From CAZQBY01 sp964592405 [NCBI: uncultured archaeon] (GTDB lineage: Archaea > Altiarchaeota > Altiarchaeia > JAFGQM01): 64,000 bases of DNA. The stretch is from positions 78,737 through 142,736 of the forward strand of contig CAZQBY010000001.1 in assembly GCA_964592405.1 (NCBI GenBank), given 5' to 3'. Position numbers and translations under genes: made by a program. Under the pieces are notes generated by a model. That model was not told where the DNA came from. It worked only from the letters and a program-made list of their open reading frames with translations, and made no database searches. Positions 26,559-35,549 of this stretch are shown piece after piece (the first letter of the stretch is position 1; each line of letters begins with the position of its first letter).

Positions 26559-26689
26559 TTTTCAATCACTTTAGTCTATACTATTAAAGATATATAAATC
26601 TTGAGAATTCTTGTCCCGGAAAAAACCCCCGGGAAAGTATGCTTTCAAATAGTTGAATTCCGCCCGAAAGCCGCAAAAACGGTTTGATT

Positions 26690-26698
26690 TTTATACCT
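26690..26698 (+). promoter_or_regulatory. nrdR TATA element
   Basis: TTTTTATAC in the nrdR upstream region. Archaeal spacing predicts a transcription start around 26718, inside the first palindrome listed next. Confidence 0.45.
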
Positions 26699-26715
26699 AA
26701 TCCCATAATAACCAG

Positions 26716-26764
26716 CAACAACATGTTGTTGTGTTTCGCGCCGAACACCACAATATGTTGTGGT
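26716..26764 (+). promoter_or_regulatory. Pair of NrdR-box-like palindromes
   Basis: CAACAACATGTTGTTG (26716-26731) is a perfect 16-bp palindrome. ACCACAATATGTTGTGGT (26747-26764) is an 18-bp palindrome with one mismatched pair. Both contain CAAYATGTTG, close to the core CwAtATaTwG of the bacterial NrdR box. Centres are 32 bases apart, about three helical turns, as in bacterial NrdR-box pairs. They overlap the predicted start of the nrdR-nrdJ transcript, so repression is the expected effect. Confidence 0.8.
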
Positions 26765-26796
26765 CTTACACCAATTAGAAGAATCGGGCAATCGAG

Positions 26797-27261
26797 ATGA
26801 AATGTCCGCTCTGTGGATTCTCGGAAACAAGGGTTGTGGATAAACGTGACTCGGCCGAACTTGATGTCACTCGCCGGAGGAGGGAATGTCTGAAATGCCA
26901 CAGAAGGTTCACTACCTATGAGCGCCCAGACATATCCCAGATAATAGTGAGGAAGAAGGATGGGCGTACAGAACCATTTGATAGGGCAAAGGTCCTGCGT
27001 GGTATAGTGCGGGCCTGTGAAAAGCGTCCAATCTCTGTCTCAGTCATGGAAAAGCTGGCGGATGATATCGAATCAGAACTCAGGAAAGACCCTTCTAGAG
27101 AGGTCTACAGCAGGAAGATAGGCCGGCTCGTCATGAAGCGCCTCAAGAAGCTGGATAAGGTTGCATATCTCAGATTTGCATCTGTTTACAGGGAGTTTGA
27201 GGGTATTGATGACTTCGAAAGAGAAGTCAGCAGACTTGTTAGACAACAAATAAGGACCTAG
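26797..27261 (+). CDS. nrdR: Ribonucleotide reductase regulator NrdR
   Basis: 154 aa, the usual length. A four-Cys zinc ribbon (CPLCG and CLKCH, around residues 3-35, with TRRRRECLKCHRRFTTYER) precedes an ATP-cone domain (VRKKDGRTEPFDRAKVLRGI). NrdR senses ATP/dATP and represses ribonucleotide reductase genes. It is common in bacteria and rarer in archaea. It is three bases upstream of nrdJ and carries NrdR-box-like sites in its own promoter, implying autoregulation. Confidence 0.95.
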   Translation: MKCPLCGFSETRVVDKRDSAELDVTRRRRECLKCHRRFTTYERPDISQIIVRKKDGRTEPFDRAKVLRGIVRACEKRPISVSVMEKLADDIESELRKDPSREVYSRKIGRLVMKRLKKLDKVAYLRFASVYREFEGIDDFEREVSRLVRQQIRT

Positions 27262-27263
27262 AA

Positions 27264-29348
27264 ATGATGCAGACGAGTGTCAAGAAAATAAGAAAGAGGG
27301 ATGGAAGGATAGTAAAGTTTGACCAAGAGAAGATAACTAATGCCATATTCAAGGCAGCTCAGGCGGTTGGTGGTAGCGACAGAAAACTGGCCGAAAAGCT
27401 TTCTGACAAGGTGGTGGCCCTGTTGGAGGAGGAATATGATGGCCATACCATACCCACGGTAGAGGAAGTGCAGGATTTCGTTGAAAAGGTGCTGATAGAA
27501 TCAGGACACTCCAAGACTGCCAAGGCATATATACTCTATCGGCAGAAACGGGCCGATATAAGGAAAGCCAAGTCCCTCCTTGGCGTGGAGGATGATATAA
27601 AGCTCACATTAAATGCAATAAAGGTCTTGGAGAAGCGATATCTCAAGAAGGATTTTGAGGGAAATGTCATAGAAACTCCCAAGGAAATGTTCCGGAGGGT
27701 CGCCAAGAACATCGCTCAGGCAGATTTGAAGTATGGAGCATCGGAATCAACTGTGCGAAAGACTGAAAAGGCGTTCTATACGATGATGACACGTCTGGAG
27801 TTTCTGCCAAACTCCCCGACCCTGATGAATGCCGGCAGGGATCTGCAACAGTTATCTGCATGCTTTGTCCTTCCGATCGAGGACGATATGGAGAGTATAT
27901 TTGAGGCCCTAAAATACACCGCGCTTATACATAAGAGCGGTGGTGGCACTGGGTTTTCATTCTCCCGTCTCCGACAGGCCGGTGCCAGGGTAAGATCAAC
28001 CAGCGGTGTTGCCTCCGGACCCATATCATTCATGAAGGTCTTCAATGTTGCCACAGAGGTAATAAAACAGGGCGGGACACGAAGGGGTGCCAACATGGCT
28101 ATCCTACGGGTTGATCATCCAGACATATTGGATTTCATTGTGGCCAAGGAGAGGGAAAACTCCCTGAATAACTTCAATATCTCTGTCGGTATAACAGAAA
28201 AGTTTATGCAGGCAGTAGAAAACGATGGGGATTATGAGCTTATTGATCCGCGAACAAAAAAACCGGTCAATACCCTAAGCGCCCGCAGGGTGTTTGATCT
28301 GATTATTACAATGGCTTGGAAGAATGGCGAGCCCGGGATAGTTTTCCTTGACCGCCTTAATAAGGACAACCCAACACCAAGTTTGGGTGAGATAGAGAGT
28401 ACCAATCCCTGTGGAGAGCAGCCGCTTCTTCCATACGAGTCGTGTAATCTTGGTTCCATCAACCTCTCAAAAATGATTTCCTATCATGGGGGCGAGGCAA
28501 AGATAGATTATCCAAAGCTTAGGAAAACTGTAAGAACTGCTGTCCATTTCTTGGATAATGTTATAGATATGAACAACTATCCCCTCTCCGAAATAGCTGA
28601 AATGACACATGCGAACCGAAAGATCGGACTGGGGGTAATGGGGTTCGCTGACATGTTAATAATGCTCAATGTGCCTTATAATTCGGAGGAAGCCATCAGG
28701 ATAGGCGAGGAAGTGATGAAGTTTATTCATGATGAGGGTGTTCTGATGTCGCAGGAACTGGCTAGGGAGAGGGGACCATTCCCCAACTTCAAGGAGAGTA
28801 TCTTCAGAAATGAGGAACCGAGGAGGAACGCAACCATAACCACCATAGCGCCTACAGGCACAATAAGTATAATAGCTGGATGTTCCAGCGGTATTGAGCC
28901 AATATTTGCCATATCCTATGTCAGAAAAAACATCCTTGATCAGGGTGATGAACTGATAGAAGTAAACCCCCTCTTTGAGAGGATTGCTTATGAAAAGGGT
29001 TTTTACAGTGAGGATTTAATGCGTGAGATAGCCACTAAAGGCAGCATCCAGAACATGCATAGGATACCTGAGGATATCCGCCGCATTTTCGTTACTGCAC
29101 ACGATATAACGCCGGAGGACCACATCAGAATGCAGGCCGCCTTCCAGAAGTACACAGACAATGCAGTTAGCAAGACAGTCAATTTCCCAAGTTACGCTAC
29201 GACCCAAGACGTTGAAAAGGTCTATCTATTGGCATACAAACTTGGATGCAAGGGAGTGACCATTTACCGGGACCAGAGCAGAAAGAAGCAGGTTCTTAAT
29301 ATAGTCAGCGAAAAAAGACAAGAAGTTTGTCCAAAGTGCGGAGAATAA
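27264..29348 (+). CDS. nrdJ: Class II (B12-dependent) ribonucleotide reductase
   Basis: Makes deoxyribonucleotides with adenosylcobalamin as radical source. 694 aa. An N-terminal ATP-cone (KKIRKRDGRIVKFDQEKITN) is followed by the reductase barrel with SPTLMNAG, LSACFVLP (active-site Cys), NPCGEQPL (thiyl Cys and Glu) and SCNLGSINLSKM. The C-terminus ends with CPKCGE: one CxxC pair, shorter than the tails of many class II enzymes. The nrdR, nrdJ and cobO gene order supports the B12-dependent class. Confidence 0.95.
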   Translation: MMQTSVKKIRKRDGRIVKFDQEKITNAIFKAAQAVGGSDRKLAEKLSDKVVALLEEEYDGHTIPTVEEVQDFVEKVLIESGHSKTAKAYILYRQKRADIRKAKSLLGVEDDIKLTLNAIKVLEKRYLKKDFEGNVIETPKEMFRRVAKNIAQADLKYGASESTVRKTEKAFYTMMTRLEFLPNSPTLMNAGRDLQQLSACFVLPIEDDMESIFEALKYTALIHKSGGGTGFSFSRLRQAGARVRSTSGVASGPISFMKVFNVATEVIKQGGTRRGANMAILRVDHPDILDFIVAKERENSLNNFNISVGITEKFMQAVENDGDYELIDPRTKKPVNTLSARRVFDLIITMAWKNGEPGIVFLDRLNKDNPTPSLGEIESTNPCGEQPLLPYESCNLGSINLSKMISYHGGEAKIDYPKLRKTVRTAVHFLDNVIDMNNYPLSEIAEMTHANRKIGLGVMGFADMLIMLNVPYNSEEAIRIGEEVMKFIHDEGVLMSQELARERGPFPNFKESIFRNEEPRRNATITTIAPTGTISIIAGCSSGIEPIFAISYVRKNILDQGDELIEVNPLFERIAYEKGFYSEDLMREIATKGSIQNMHRIPEDIRRIFVTAHDITPEDHIRMQAAFQKYTDNAVSKTVNFPSYATTQDVEKVYLLAYKLGCKGVTIYRDQSRKKQVLNIVSEKRQEVCPKCGE

Positions 29349-29365
29349 ATCACGGGAACCCAGTC

Positions 29366-29929
29366 ATGGAAGGATTGGTAGAGGTTTATACAGGAAATGG
29401 AAAAGGGAAGACAACCACCGCCTTGGGATTGGCGCTCAGGGCAGTTGGTCATGGACTTAGGGTTTGTATGATACAGTTTCTGAAGGGTGCGCACTATCTA
29501 GGCGAGCTTGAATCTGCACGCAGGCTGAAGAACTTCAAGATATTCCAGTTTGGTGCTCCATGCCCGTGGTCCAAGGACATGGAGAAGGGCGTCATACATT
29601 GCGGCTCATGCAGATACTGCTTTAGCATACACAAGGAGGATATCAAAAAATCCCAGATAGGTATGGATTTTGCGCGCGAGGCCACAACATCCGGAGACTT
29701 TGACGTGGTCATCCTTGATGAGATAAATGTTGTCATGGCCAAGAAGATTATTCCAGTTTCAGAAGTTCTTGACCTTATCAGAAGTAAATCTCCGGAGGTT
29801 GAACTGGTTCTGACCGGCAGGGGGGCACCGAGAGAGATAATTGAAATAGCCGACCTGGTTACAGAGATGCGGGAGATAAAGCATCCGATGAAGAAGGGCA
29901 CTATATCAAGGGTCGGGATTGATTTTTGA
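29366..29929 (+). CDS. cobO: ATP:corrinoid adenosyltransferase
   Basis: Adenosylates cob(I)alamin, producing the cofactor of the NrdJ encoded just upstream. 187 aa, CobA/CobO type: P-loop GNGKGKTTTALGLALRA, IQFLKGAHYLGELE, VILDEINVVM and LVLTGRGAPREIIEIADLV. The frame extends upstream to 29327 inside nrdJ, but ATG 29366, 17 bases after the nrdJ stop, is chosen. The middle has four Cys (CPWSK, HCGSCRYC), unusual for the family and possibly a metal site. Confidence 0.93.
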   Translation: MEGLVEVYTGNGKGKTTTALGLALRAVGHGLRVCMIQFLKGAHYLGELESARRLKNFKIFQFGAPCPWSKDMEKGVIHCGSCRYCFSIHKEDIKKSQIGMDFAREATTSGDFDVVILDEINVVMAKKIIPVSEVLDLIRSKSPEVELVLTGRGAPREIIEIADLVTEMREIKHPMKKGTISRVGIDF

Positions 29930-29952
29930 TATTATTGATTTTTGATATTATT
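29921..29952 (+). repeat. 16-bp tandem duplication at the cobO stop
   Basis: GATTTTTGATATTATT occurs twice head to tail (29921-29936, 29937-29952). The first copy supplies the last two codons and the TGA stop of cobO; the second falls just upstream of TTCTATAAAG and the ftr start. Confidence 0.75.
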
Positions 29953-29966
29953 TCTATAAAGATATC

Positions 29967-30884
29967 ATGGAAGTCAAGGGGGTTCCAGTGGAAGACACCT
30001 ACTGCGAGGCATTTGATGGTCTCCTCGCGCGCATACTTGTCACAGCCAAGACAGAGAAACTTCTGCTGAGGGCCGTGAATTCTGCTACAGCCCTGCCATC
30101 TACGGTCTTCAATGAGGCTGAGGGCGGAATAGAAAAGCTCCTGAAGCCCTCTGAGACGCCTGATGGACGTCTAGGAGCCATAATACAGCTATGGGTAAAT
30201 CACACCAAGAAAGCCCATGAGACGCTGGAGCACGAGCTCGCAAAGCGCATCCGACAGGGGATACTTGTGGTCCCTACAACACGTATATTCAATGCCCTGA
30301 GCTCAAAAAACAAAGACCCCAAGCTGCAGGCTGAAGATTATATCGACACCATGGCCAAGGTGGGGCACTGTGGTGATGGCTACGAGAGGGTCATAAGGGC
30401 ATTTGGGCGCGAGATGATAAGCATTCCACTCATGATGGGTGATTTCCTCATTGAAAGAATGCTGGGTGTGAGAAGTGGAGTAATGGGCGGGAATGTGTGG
30501 TTCTTCTGTGAGAGCGAAAGCGCTGCCTTGGAAGCGGGCGACAGGGCGGTGGATGCACTAAGGGATGTAGGCGGAGTCATAACGCCCTTCGATATCTGCT
30601 CTGCAGGTTCAAAAGTGGAGACAAACTTCCCGGAGATCGGGCCGACCACCAACCACCCATTCTGCCCGACATGCAGATCGGAAATACCGGATTCAAAGGT
30701 TCCGGATGGAATAAAATCAATACCGGAGATAGTTATAGATGGTCTGGATCTGGAATCGGTGAAAGAGGGAATGAAAGTTGCAATCTATGCAGGGGCTGAG
30801 GTTGATGGTGTTGCGCGAATATCCGCAGGCAACTATGGCGGGAAGCTTGGAAGATATCACATCCGACTGAGGGAACTAATCTGA
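29967..30884 (+). CDS. ftr: Formylmethanofuran:H4MPT formyltransferase homologue
   Basis: Ftr moves the formyl group between methanofuran and tetrahydromethanopterin in methanogenesis and the archaeal Wood-Ljungdahl branch. This 305-aa product has the family landmarks EDTYCEAFDG, KPSETPDGRLGAIIQ, VVPTTRIFNAL, IPLMMGDFLIE, GVITPFDICSAGSKVETNFP and SAGNYGGKLGRYHIRLREL. It is slightly longer than methanogen Ftr, with extra cysteines (GHCGDGY, CPTCRSE). No other C1-pathway gene lies in the window. Assignment to the family is confident; activity is inferred. Confidence 0.85.
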   Translation: MEVKGVPVEDTYCEAFDGLLARILVTAKTEKLLLRAVNSATALPSTVFNEAEGGIEKLLKPSETPDGRLGAIIQLWVNHTKKAHETLEHELAKRIRQGILVVPTTRIFNALSSKNKDPKLQAEDYIDTMAKVGHCGDGYERVIRAFGREMISIPLMMGDFLIERMLGVRSGVMGGNVWFFCESESAALEAGDRAVDALRDVGGVITPFDICSAGSKVETNFPEIGPTTNHPFCPTCRSEIPDSKVPDGIKSIPEIVIDGLDLESVKEGMKVAIYAGAEVDGVARISAGNYGGKLGRYHIRLRELI

Positions 30885-30912
30885 CTCAGGATAATTTTGG
30901 GAGGATCTCAGG

Positions 30913-31893
30913 ATGATATTTGTATTTGATCTGGAAGGACCCCTAAGCCCGATGGACCATGCAGCTGAAGCCATGCGTATCATAGGCAACAAACTGGGGC
31001 GGCCGGATTTCTTTCAGTTCTTCCAGATGTTAAGCCTCTACGATGACGAGCTTACTCTAGAAGGCAAACCCGGATACAACCCCGGGGATACCCTGAGGCT
31101 AATAGCACCAATAGTCTCCACACAACTGAGTGATGAAGAACTGACTGAGATATCAGAGGAAGCAGAACTCACCCCTGGTGCCAAGGATCTTATGACAATC
31201 TTGGACCCGGACAATGTCTATGTCGCCTCTACGTCCTACCAGCAACATGCCCTTACAATATCAAAAAGGCTGGGCATACCCCCGGAAAATGTCAACTGCA
31301 CTCACTTACCAAAATACAGGGATTTTCCCTACATGAACAGGCTTCTGGAATTATTTGAGAAATACAAAACAGGTGGTATGCAATCTGTCAAGCAGGATCT
31401 GGATGCTCTCTTCTGGGGTGAGATGGAATACGATTATCTAAGGACAAAGGTGTGTGGAGGACAAAGAAAGTTGGACGTCGTCGAGAGAATATCCAAGGAG
31501 CGAAATGTTGCCGTGAGCAATTTCATAGTAGTGGGCGACTCCATAACTGACATAAACATGCTGGAGGGTGTCAGGAAGGCCGGAGGTGTAGCGATTTCAT
31601 TTAATGGTAATCAGTACAGTGTGCCAAGGGCAAACCTGGCTGTCAGCTCGATAAGTCTTATGGCATTGTGGCCGATAGTCGATGCATATCCAGACGTATG
31701 GGATTTTGTGAGGAGGTGGAACTACAGCCAAGACAAGCTGAAGCTTCTAAGGACCGAAATTCGGACATACTTTGAGGAACACGGGCTGAAACCCAAGTAT
31801 GATGAGGTCCGACAGTCAAATATAGAAGAGATAGTCACTAGACAGAAGGAAATGCGAATTGCCATAAGAAAGGAATATGGTGAGCTCACCTGA
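30913..31893 (+). CDS. HAD hydrolase, COG4030-like (EhaR-related)
   Basis: 326 aa. Motif I reads FVFDLEGPLSPMDHA, where the second acidic residue is Glu rather than Asp, as in the COG4030 group annotated as energy-converting hydrogenase A subunit R. Motif II is probably VASTSYQQH and motif IV FIVVGDSITDINML. The long C-terminal helical part (260-326) is unassigned. It follows ftr by 28 bases and precedes the M24 peptidase by 23, so the three are likely one operon. Confidence 0.75.
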   Translation: MIFVFDLEGPLSPMDHAAEAMRIIGNKLGRPDFFQFFQMLSLYDDELTLEGKPGYNPGDTLRLIAPIVSTQLSDEELTEISEEAELTPGAKDLMTILDPDNVYVASTSYQQHALTISKRLGIPPENVNCTHLPKYRDFPYMNRLLELFEKYKTGGMQSVKQDLDALFWGEMEYDYLRTKVCGGQRKLDVVERISKERNVAVSNFIVVGDSITDINMLEGVRKAGGVAISFNGNQYSVPRANLAVSSISLMALWPIVDAYPDVWDFVRRWNYSQDKLKLLRTEIRTYFEEHGLKPKYDEVRQSNIEEIVTRQKEMRIAIRKEYGELT

Positions 31894-31916
31894 TTTCTGA
31901 TTTCGGCTCTCTTAGA

Positions 31917-32942
31917 ATGGTCTTTTCCAAAGCTGAATATAGGAGAAGGATAAGGAACGCCCAGGGCTGGCTTAGAGACCTAGATGCCCTGCTTGTAAGA
32001 TGTGAACAAAACCTCCGCTACTTTACTGGTGTGGATAGTGGTCGCCTCCTGATATGGGACAGTGGTGCTATATTCTGGCTCAATGAGGTCTATTGGGACA
32101 GGGTCCACAATTCTTATTTGAACCCTATACCCTACGAAAAGGACTGCGTGAAGAAATTCATCTACTCAAGAGGGTTTAAGAAGGTTGGGGTGGATGAAGT
32201 TACACTCTCTCACTATAACTCATTTGAGCCAAAGCTTAGAAGACTTATAAAGCCAACAGATATATGTGAGAATCTGAGAAAGATAAAATCCAAAGCAGAG
32301 CTTGAACTCCTTTCGGTCGCAGGAGAGATAGCCTCTGATGCCATGCGCACAGTTATAGAATCCAGAGTCACCGGCATGACTGAGCTTGAGCTGGCAGCAC
32401 TTGTGGAATCCCAGATACGCAAAAGTGGCTCCGAGAGGCCACCTTTCTCCAGCGGCATGCTCTGTCTGAGCGGTCCAAATACCAAATATCCACATGCACC
32501 ATCCACACACCGGCGCATTCAAAAGGGCGACCTTCTGATATTGGACCTTGGTGCTGTCTTTCACGGATATCACAGCGATATGACAAGGACAATTGAAATT
32601 GGGAGGGTCTCCAGGCAGCGGCATGTCTTGGCCGGCTTTGTAGGCGAGCTCAGGAAAGAAGCAATTGACATGATTAGGGTTGGTGGCAGGATATCTGAGA
32701 TACATGAGTATATAGAGCGCAGGATAGAGGAAAGGGGTTATAAGTTTGCCCATCTCTCCGGTCATGGCGTAGGTCTGGATATCCATGAGAAGCCCTCTAT
32801 AGGACCGGATGAGAAGGATGTATTTCAGAACGGCATGGTCTTTACAATAGAGCCCGGGATATATACCCCAGATTTTGGCACAAGAAGTGAAGACACCATC
32901 GCCTTGGTCAGAGGGAAGAAAAAGGTTCTGACAGCGTGCTGA
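31917..32942 (+). CDS. M24 metallopeptidase (Xaa-Pro dipeptidase type)
   Basis: 341 aa. An N-terminal creatinase-like domain precedes the pita-bread domain with its five metal ligands: DLGAVFHGYHSDMTRT (two Asp), HLSGHGVGLDIHE (His), FTIEPGIYTP (Glu) and GTRSEDTIAL (Glu). These proteins cleave Xaa-Pro dipeptides with two metal ions in the cytoplasm. The last residues (KKKVLTAC) are short compared with many PepQ enzymes but complete for the fold. Confidence 0.9.
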   Translation: MVFSKAEYRRRIRNAQGWLRDLDALLVRCEQNLRYFTGVDSGRLLIWDSGAIFWLNEVYWDRVHNSYLNPIPYEKDCVKKFIYSRGFKKVGVDEVTLSHYNSFEPKLRRLIKPTDICENLRKIKSKAELELLSVAGEIASDAMRTVIESRVTGMTELELAALVESQIRKSGSERPPFSSGMLCLSGPNTKYPHAPSTHRRIQKGDLLILDLGAVFHGYHSDMTRTIEIGRVSRQRHVLAGFVGELRKEAIDMIRVGGRISEIHEYIERRIEERGYKFAHLSGHGVGLDIHEKPSIGPDEKDVFQNGMVFTIEPGIYTPDFGTRSEDTIALVRGKKKVLTAC

Positions 32943-32959
32943 ACGCGGATAGGCAGCAT

Positions 32960-34291
32960 CTAACCAGTCCTACTTCTTCTCCTGGTCACCAAGAGCAAGA
33001 TTAACAAAAACAACACTATGCCAACAACAATTACCATATTTGTGTCCAACCCCACCACAGGTCCGGGTTCTGCCCTGCCGTAGGTGACTGTAAAAATCTC
33101 TCCAATTTCAGACATTGCAGACCTGCTACTGGTGATGTTTCCCCCACTTACAGATTTTATTTCCATACCAGCTGGCACGTTAACGATTACATCAAAATCC
33201 AATGTCATCTCCTCCGGGAATGATAACTGATACTCCCCACCGCTTTTTTTGCCCAGATCGATTATTCTCCCGCTGAGGGACTGCATAGCCATTCCGTCTT
33301 TGCCCCTGACAAGCGTGTAATCCAAGTTCTCGATGGTATAATCTCCCGGCATATAACTCCTCACTACACAAGTCATCAGAGTTTGTACATCCTTTACGAT
33401 GACAGATCCTTGCAGTGTCATGGTCATCCCTGTTTTAGACAGCTCCGCATCCATGGATTCTAAAGATGGCCAGCTTGCGGTTTTGTCGTCCAGCAACACC
33501 GTATTCACACTGCCTGATATCCGATCACCAGAGCCCGACACGCTCATAGTGCTCCTGCTGCTGGACCCCAGCGTAGCGGAGACCAGCTCCTCGACGCTCA
33601 GGCCAAGGCATGTGAGGAAATCCCGGTCTTCATTATCTTGCTGATAGCTCATAGCTATCACAGAGGCTATAAAATCGCTCCATCCCTCTATGGTCATCTT
33701 TAGAGTGATGGAGAGGGTATCACTCCCAGTTATACCTAGTTCATCTATGCTGATTCTGGGTCTCATATCAAGCGGCATTTGGGAGAACAGTTCATTCAGT
33801 TGTGCCTCAAACTCACTTTCCGCTACTGCCGGATCTGCCTGAATCGAGTCGACGTCTATCAGTAATAGGTCCTGCACTACACTCCTCTGAATCAAAGCTG
33901 ATGCATCCAGTTTCAGCGCACCTGATGATTCCTCCACTGTGATGTCTAGGTTGAAATCTCCCAGGATCTCTAGGAGGCGGGCTATTTCAGCACCACTGGC
34001 CTCAAATGTCAGGTCAGCGACATCCCCTTTGACATTGATATCGGCTTTGTAATCCGGGTTCAGGGCCAATGCCGTATCGGTAATGGTTCCGCTGAAGCTC
34101 ACTACATTGCTTTTGGCATTGGCCGAGACCATAACATTAAGCTCCTGTGCCTCCCAGTCCAGGGCCTCCCGGAATATCATCCTCGCATTCCCAGTCGCAT
34201 CCATCTCAAACACTGCTTCATTGATGCCTTGGGCTGATGCCATTGCAAGCAGCGCTGTGGAAAAGAGAAGAGCATGCAGTCTCAGGTCCAT
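32960..34291 (-). CDS. Secreted protein with C-terminal membrane anchor, 443 aa
   Basis: Starts at ATG 34291 after GGAGTG; an N-terminal signal peptide (MDLRLHALLFSTALLAMASA) and one C-terminal transmembrane helix (VIVVGIVLFLLILLLV) followed by TRRRSRTG frame a long beta-rich ectodomain rich in Ser, Asp and Leu with few Cys. The frame opens at 34354, inside the upstream gene, but that start lacks signal logic. No family recognised; a surface-exposed type I membrane protein is the safest description. Confidence 0.65.
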   Translation of the reverse strand: MDLRLHALLFSTALLAMASAQGINEAVFEMDATGNARMIFREALDWEAQELNVMVSANAKSNVVSFSGTITDTALALNPDYKADINVKGDVADLTFEASGAEIARLLEILGDFNLDITVEESSGALKLDASALIQRSVVQDLLLIDVDSIQADPAVAESEFEAQLNELFSQMPLDMRPRISIDELGITGSDTLSITLKMTIEGWSDFIASVIAMSYQQDNEDRDFLTCLGLSVEELVSATLGSSSRSTMSVSGSGDRISGSVNTVLLDDKTASWPSLESMDAELSKTGMTMTLQGSVIVKDVQTLMTCVVRSYMPGDYTIENLDYTLVRGKDGMAMQSLSGRIIDLGKKSGGEYQLSFPEEMTLDFDVIVNVPAGMEIKSVSGGNITSSRSAMSEIGEIFTVTYGRAEPGPVVGLDTNMVIVVGIVLFLLILLLVTRRRSRTG

Positions 34292-34340
34292 CTTCACTCC
34301 TGTCCCCCTTATTATTGAAGTTCCAATAAAAATAAGATAT

Positions 34341-35423
34341 TCAGGTCCCTTCAATTACTTTCTCATAGGCTAGGGTGGTCTCCACGATTTTTCTGCTCTT
34401 GGATGTAAAGATGCAGAGAATCTTCTTCCTTTGCACAAGTAGGTCAAGAAGTTCCTTTAGACCCCTTGGTACCCTGCAGTATTCTCTATACGCATCTATC
34501 TCGTGTTTTCTGTATTGTGATACCCAGATGAGTGAGGACTGCAGGACTATGGCAACATCATCTATTGTAGGCTGTCTGTTTTCCCTCATCAATATCTGCA
34601 ATAATCCGGCAGCAATGAACAGGGAGAACTGTTCCGGAGGAAAGATGCCGGCCAGCTCCCGGACTGTTATCCTATCCGGCAGGGTCTTTGTGTTAACAGG
34701 GATTCCGGCCCTCTTCGAGAGATCATTCACACAACTGCACATGTCTTTATCAACTTCTGAATAAAGGACGGAAACCAGATCTCTTTCCTTCAGATCAAAC
34801 AGGCGCAACAGAAAGAAGGAAGCGATCCTGGCCTCAGAGGAGTTCATACCTGGAAGACTGCCCAGTCTCTGCCACCCATTCTCAATTCTTATCCCGAATA
34901 TTGCATCCTTCAGCTTTTTGTCCACCTTCTTTTCTTCCATTAGCTTGTCCACCTCCCATGTTGGCCAGTTTTTGTCAGTGAGCCTGTAGGCTTCTTCCCT
35001 GCCACCAATAATCAGGGTATCCCCAAGATCAAAACAGACAGCCTTTACCTTCTCAGCAAAATCAGGAAACTGCTTAAACCACCACCAGAGTTCGTTGTAG
35101 TTAAATACAACTATAAACTTGGGCAGCATGGACTTGTTTCTTTTCACAAATGCTCCTCCGAATTCTACATCCTCCTTCATGCTTTTGATAGTTGAGATAT
35201 CCCTAACGAGCCCCTGAGCTATCATGGCAAAGAATACCTTTGCCCTCTTGGCAGCAAGAAAATCATCGTGGCCATCCCCCACATAGAGCATCTCCCAGTT
35301 CTTTAGGTCCAGCCGGTTCTTTAGTTTCTCCAGACCCTTTGAGGACGGTTTCAGTTCCAGCAGATCCTCTCTAGTTATTATGTTCTCATTTCTGAAGTAT
35401 CTGGATAGGAGTATCTTTCTCAT
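34341..35423 (-). CDS. HAD-like protein with circularly permuted motif order
   Basis: 360 aa. All four HAD motifs appear, but the order is III-IV-I-II. Residues 1-115 look like the C-terminal half of a HAD domain (ITREDLLELKPSSKG with Lys25; MLYVGDGHDDFLAAKRA at 45-61; then a closing beta-alpha unit). Residues 128-137 give motif I, AVCFDLGDTL (D132, D135). A helical cap of about 180 residues follows, then KILCIFTSKSRK (motif II) only 20 residues before the stop. The upstream frame is closed by TAA, and a TATA-like CATAAAAAAC sits at about 35450, so the start at 35423 looks genuine. Confidence 0.65.
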   Translation of the reverse strand: MRKILLSRYFRNENIITREDLLELKPSSKGLEKLKNRLDLKNWEMLYVGDGHDDFLAAKRAKVFFAMIAQGLVRDISTIKSMKEDVEFGGAFVKRNKSMLPKFIVVFNYNELWWWFKQFPDFAEKVKAVCFDLGDTLIIGGREEAYRLTDKNWPTWEVDKLMEEKKVDKKLKDAIFGIRIENGWQRLGSLPGMNSSEARIASFFLLRLFDLKERDLVSVLYSEVDKDMCSCVNDLSKRAGIPVNTKTLPDRITVRELAGIFPPEQFSLFIAAGLLQILMRENRQPTIDDVAIVLQSSLIWVSQYRKHEIDAYREYCRVPRGLKELLDLLVQRKKILCIFTSKSRKIVETTLAYEKVIEGT

Positions 35424-35549
35424 ATTCGGTTATCTTCTATCATTTGTTTTTTATGACGGAAGCTAAAACATAGAGGGTTAAAAGGAATCATACTTATTAT
35501 AAATATGTTATGTAATTATGATTGGCGGGTAAAAAACAATCGCACCAAA

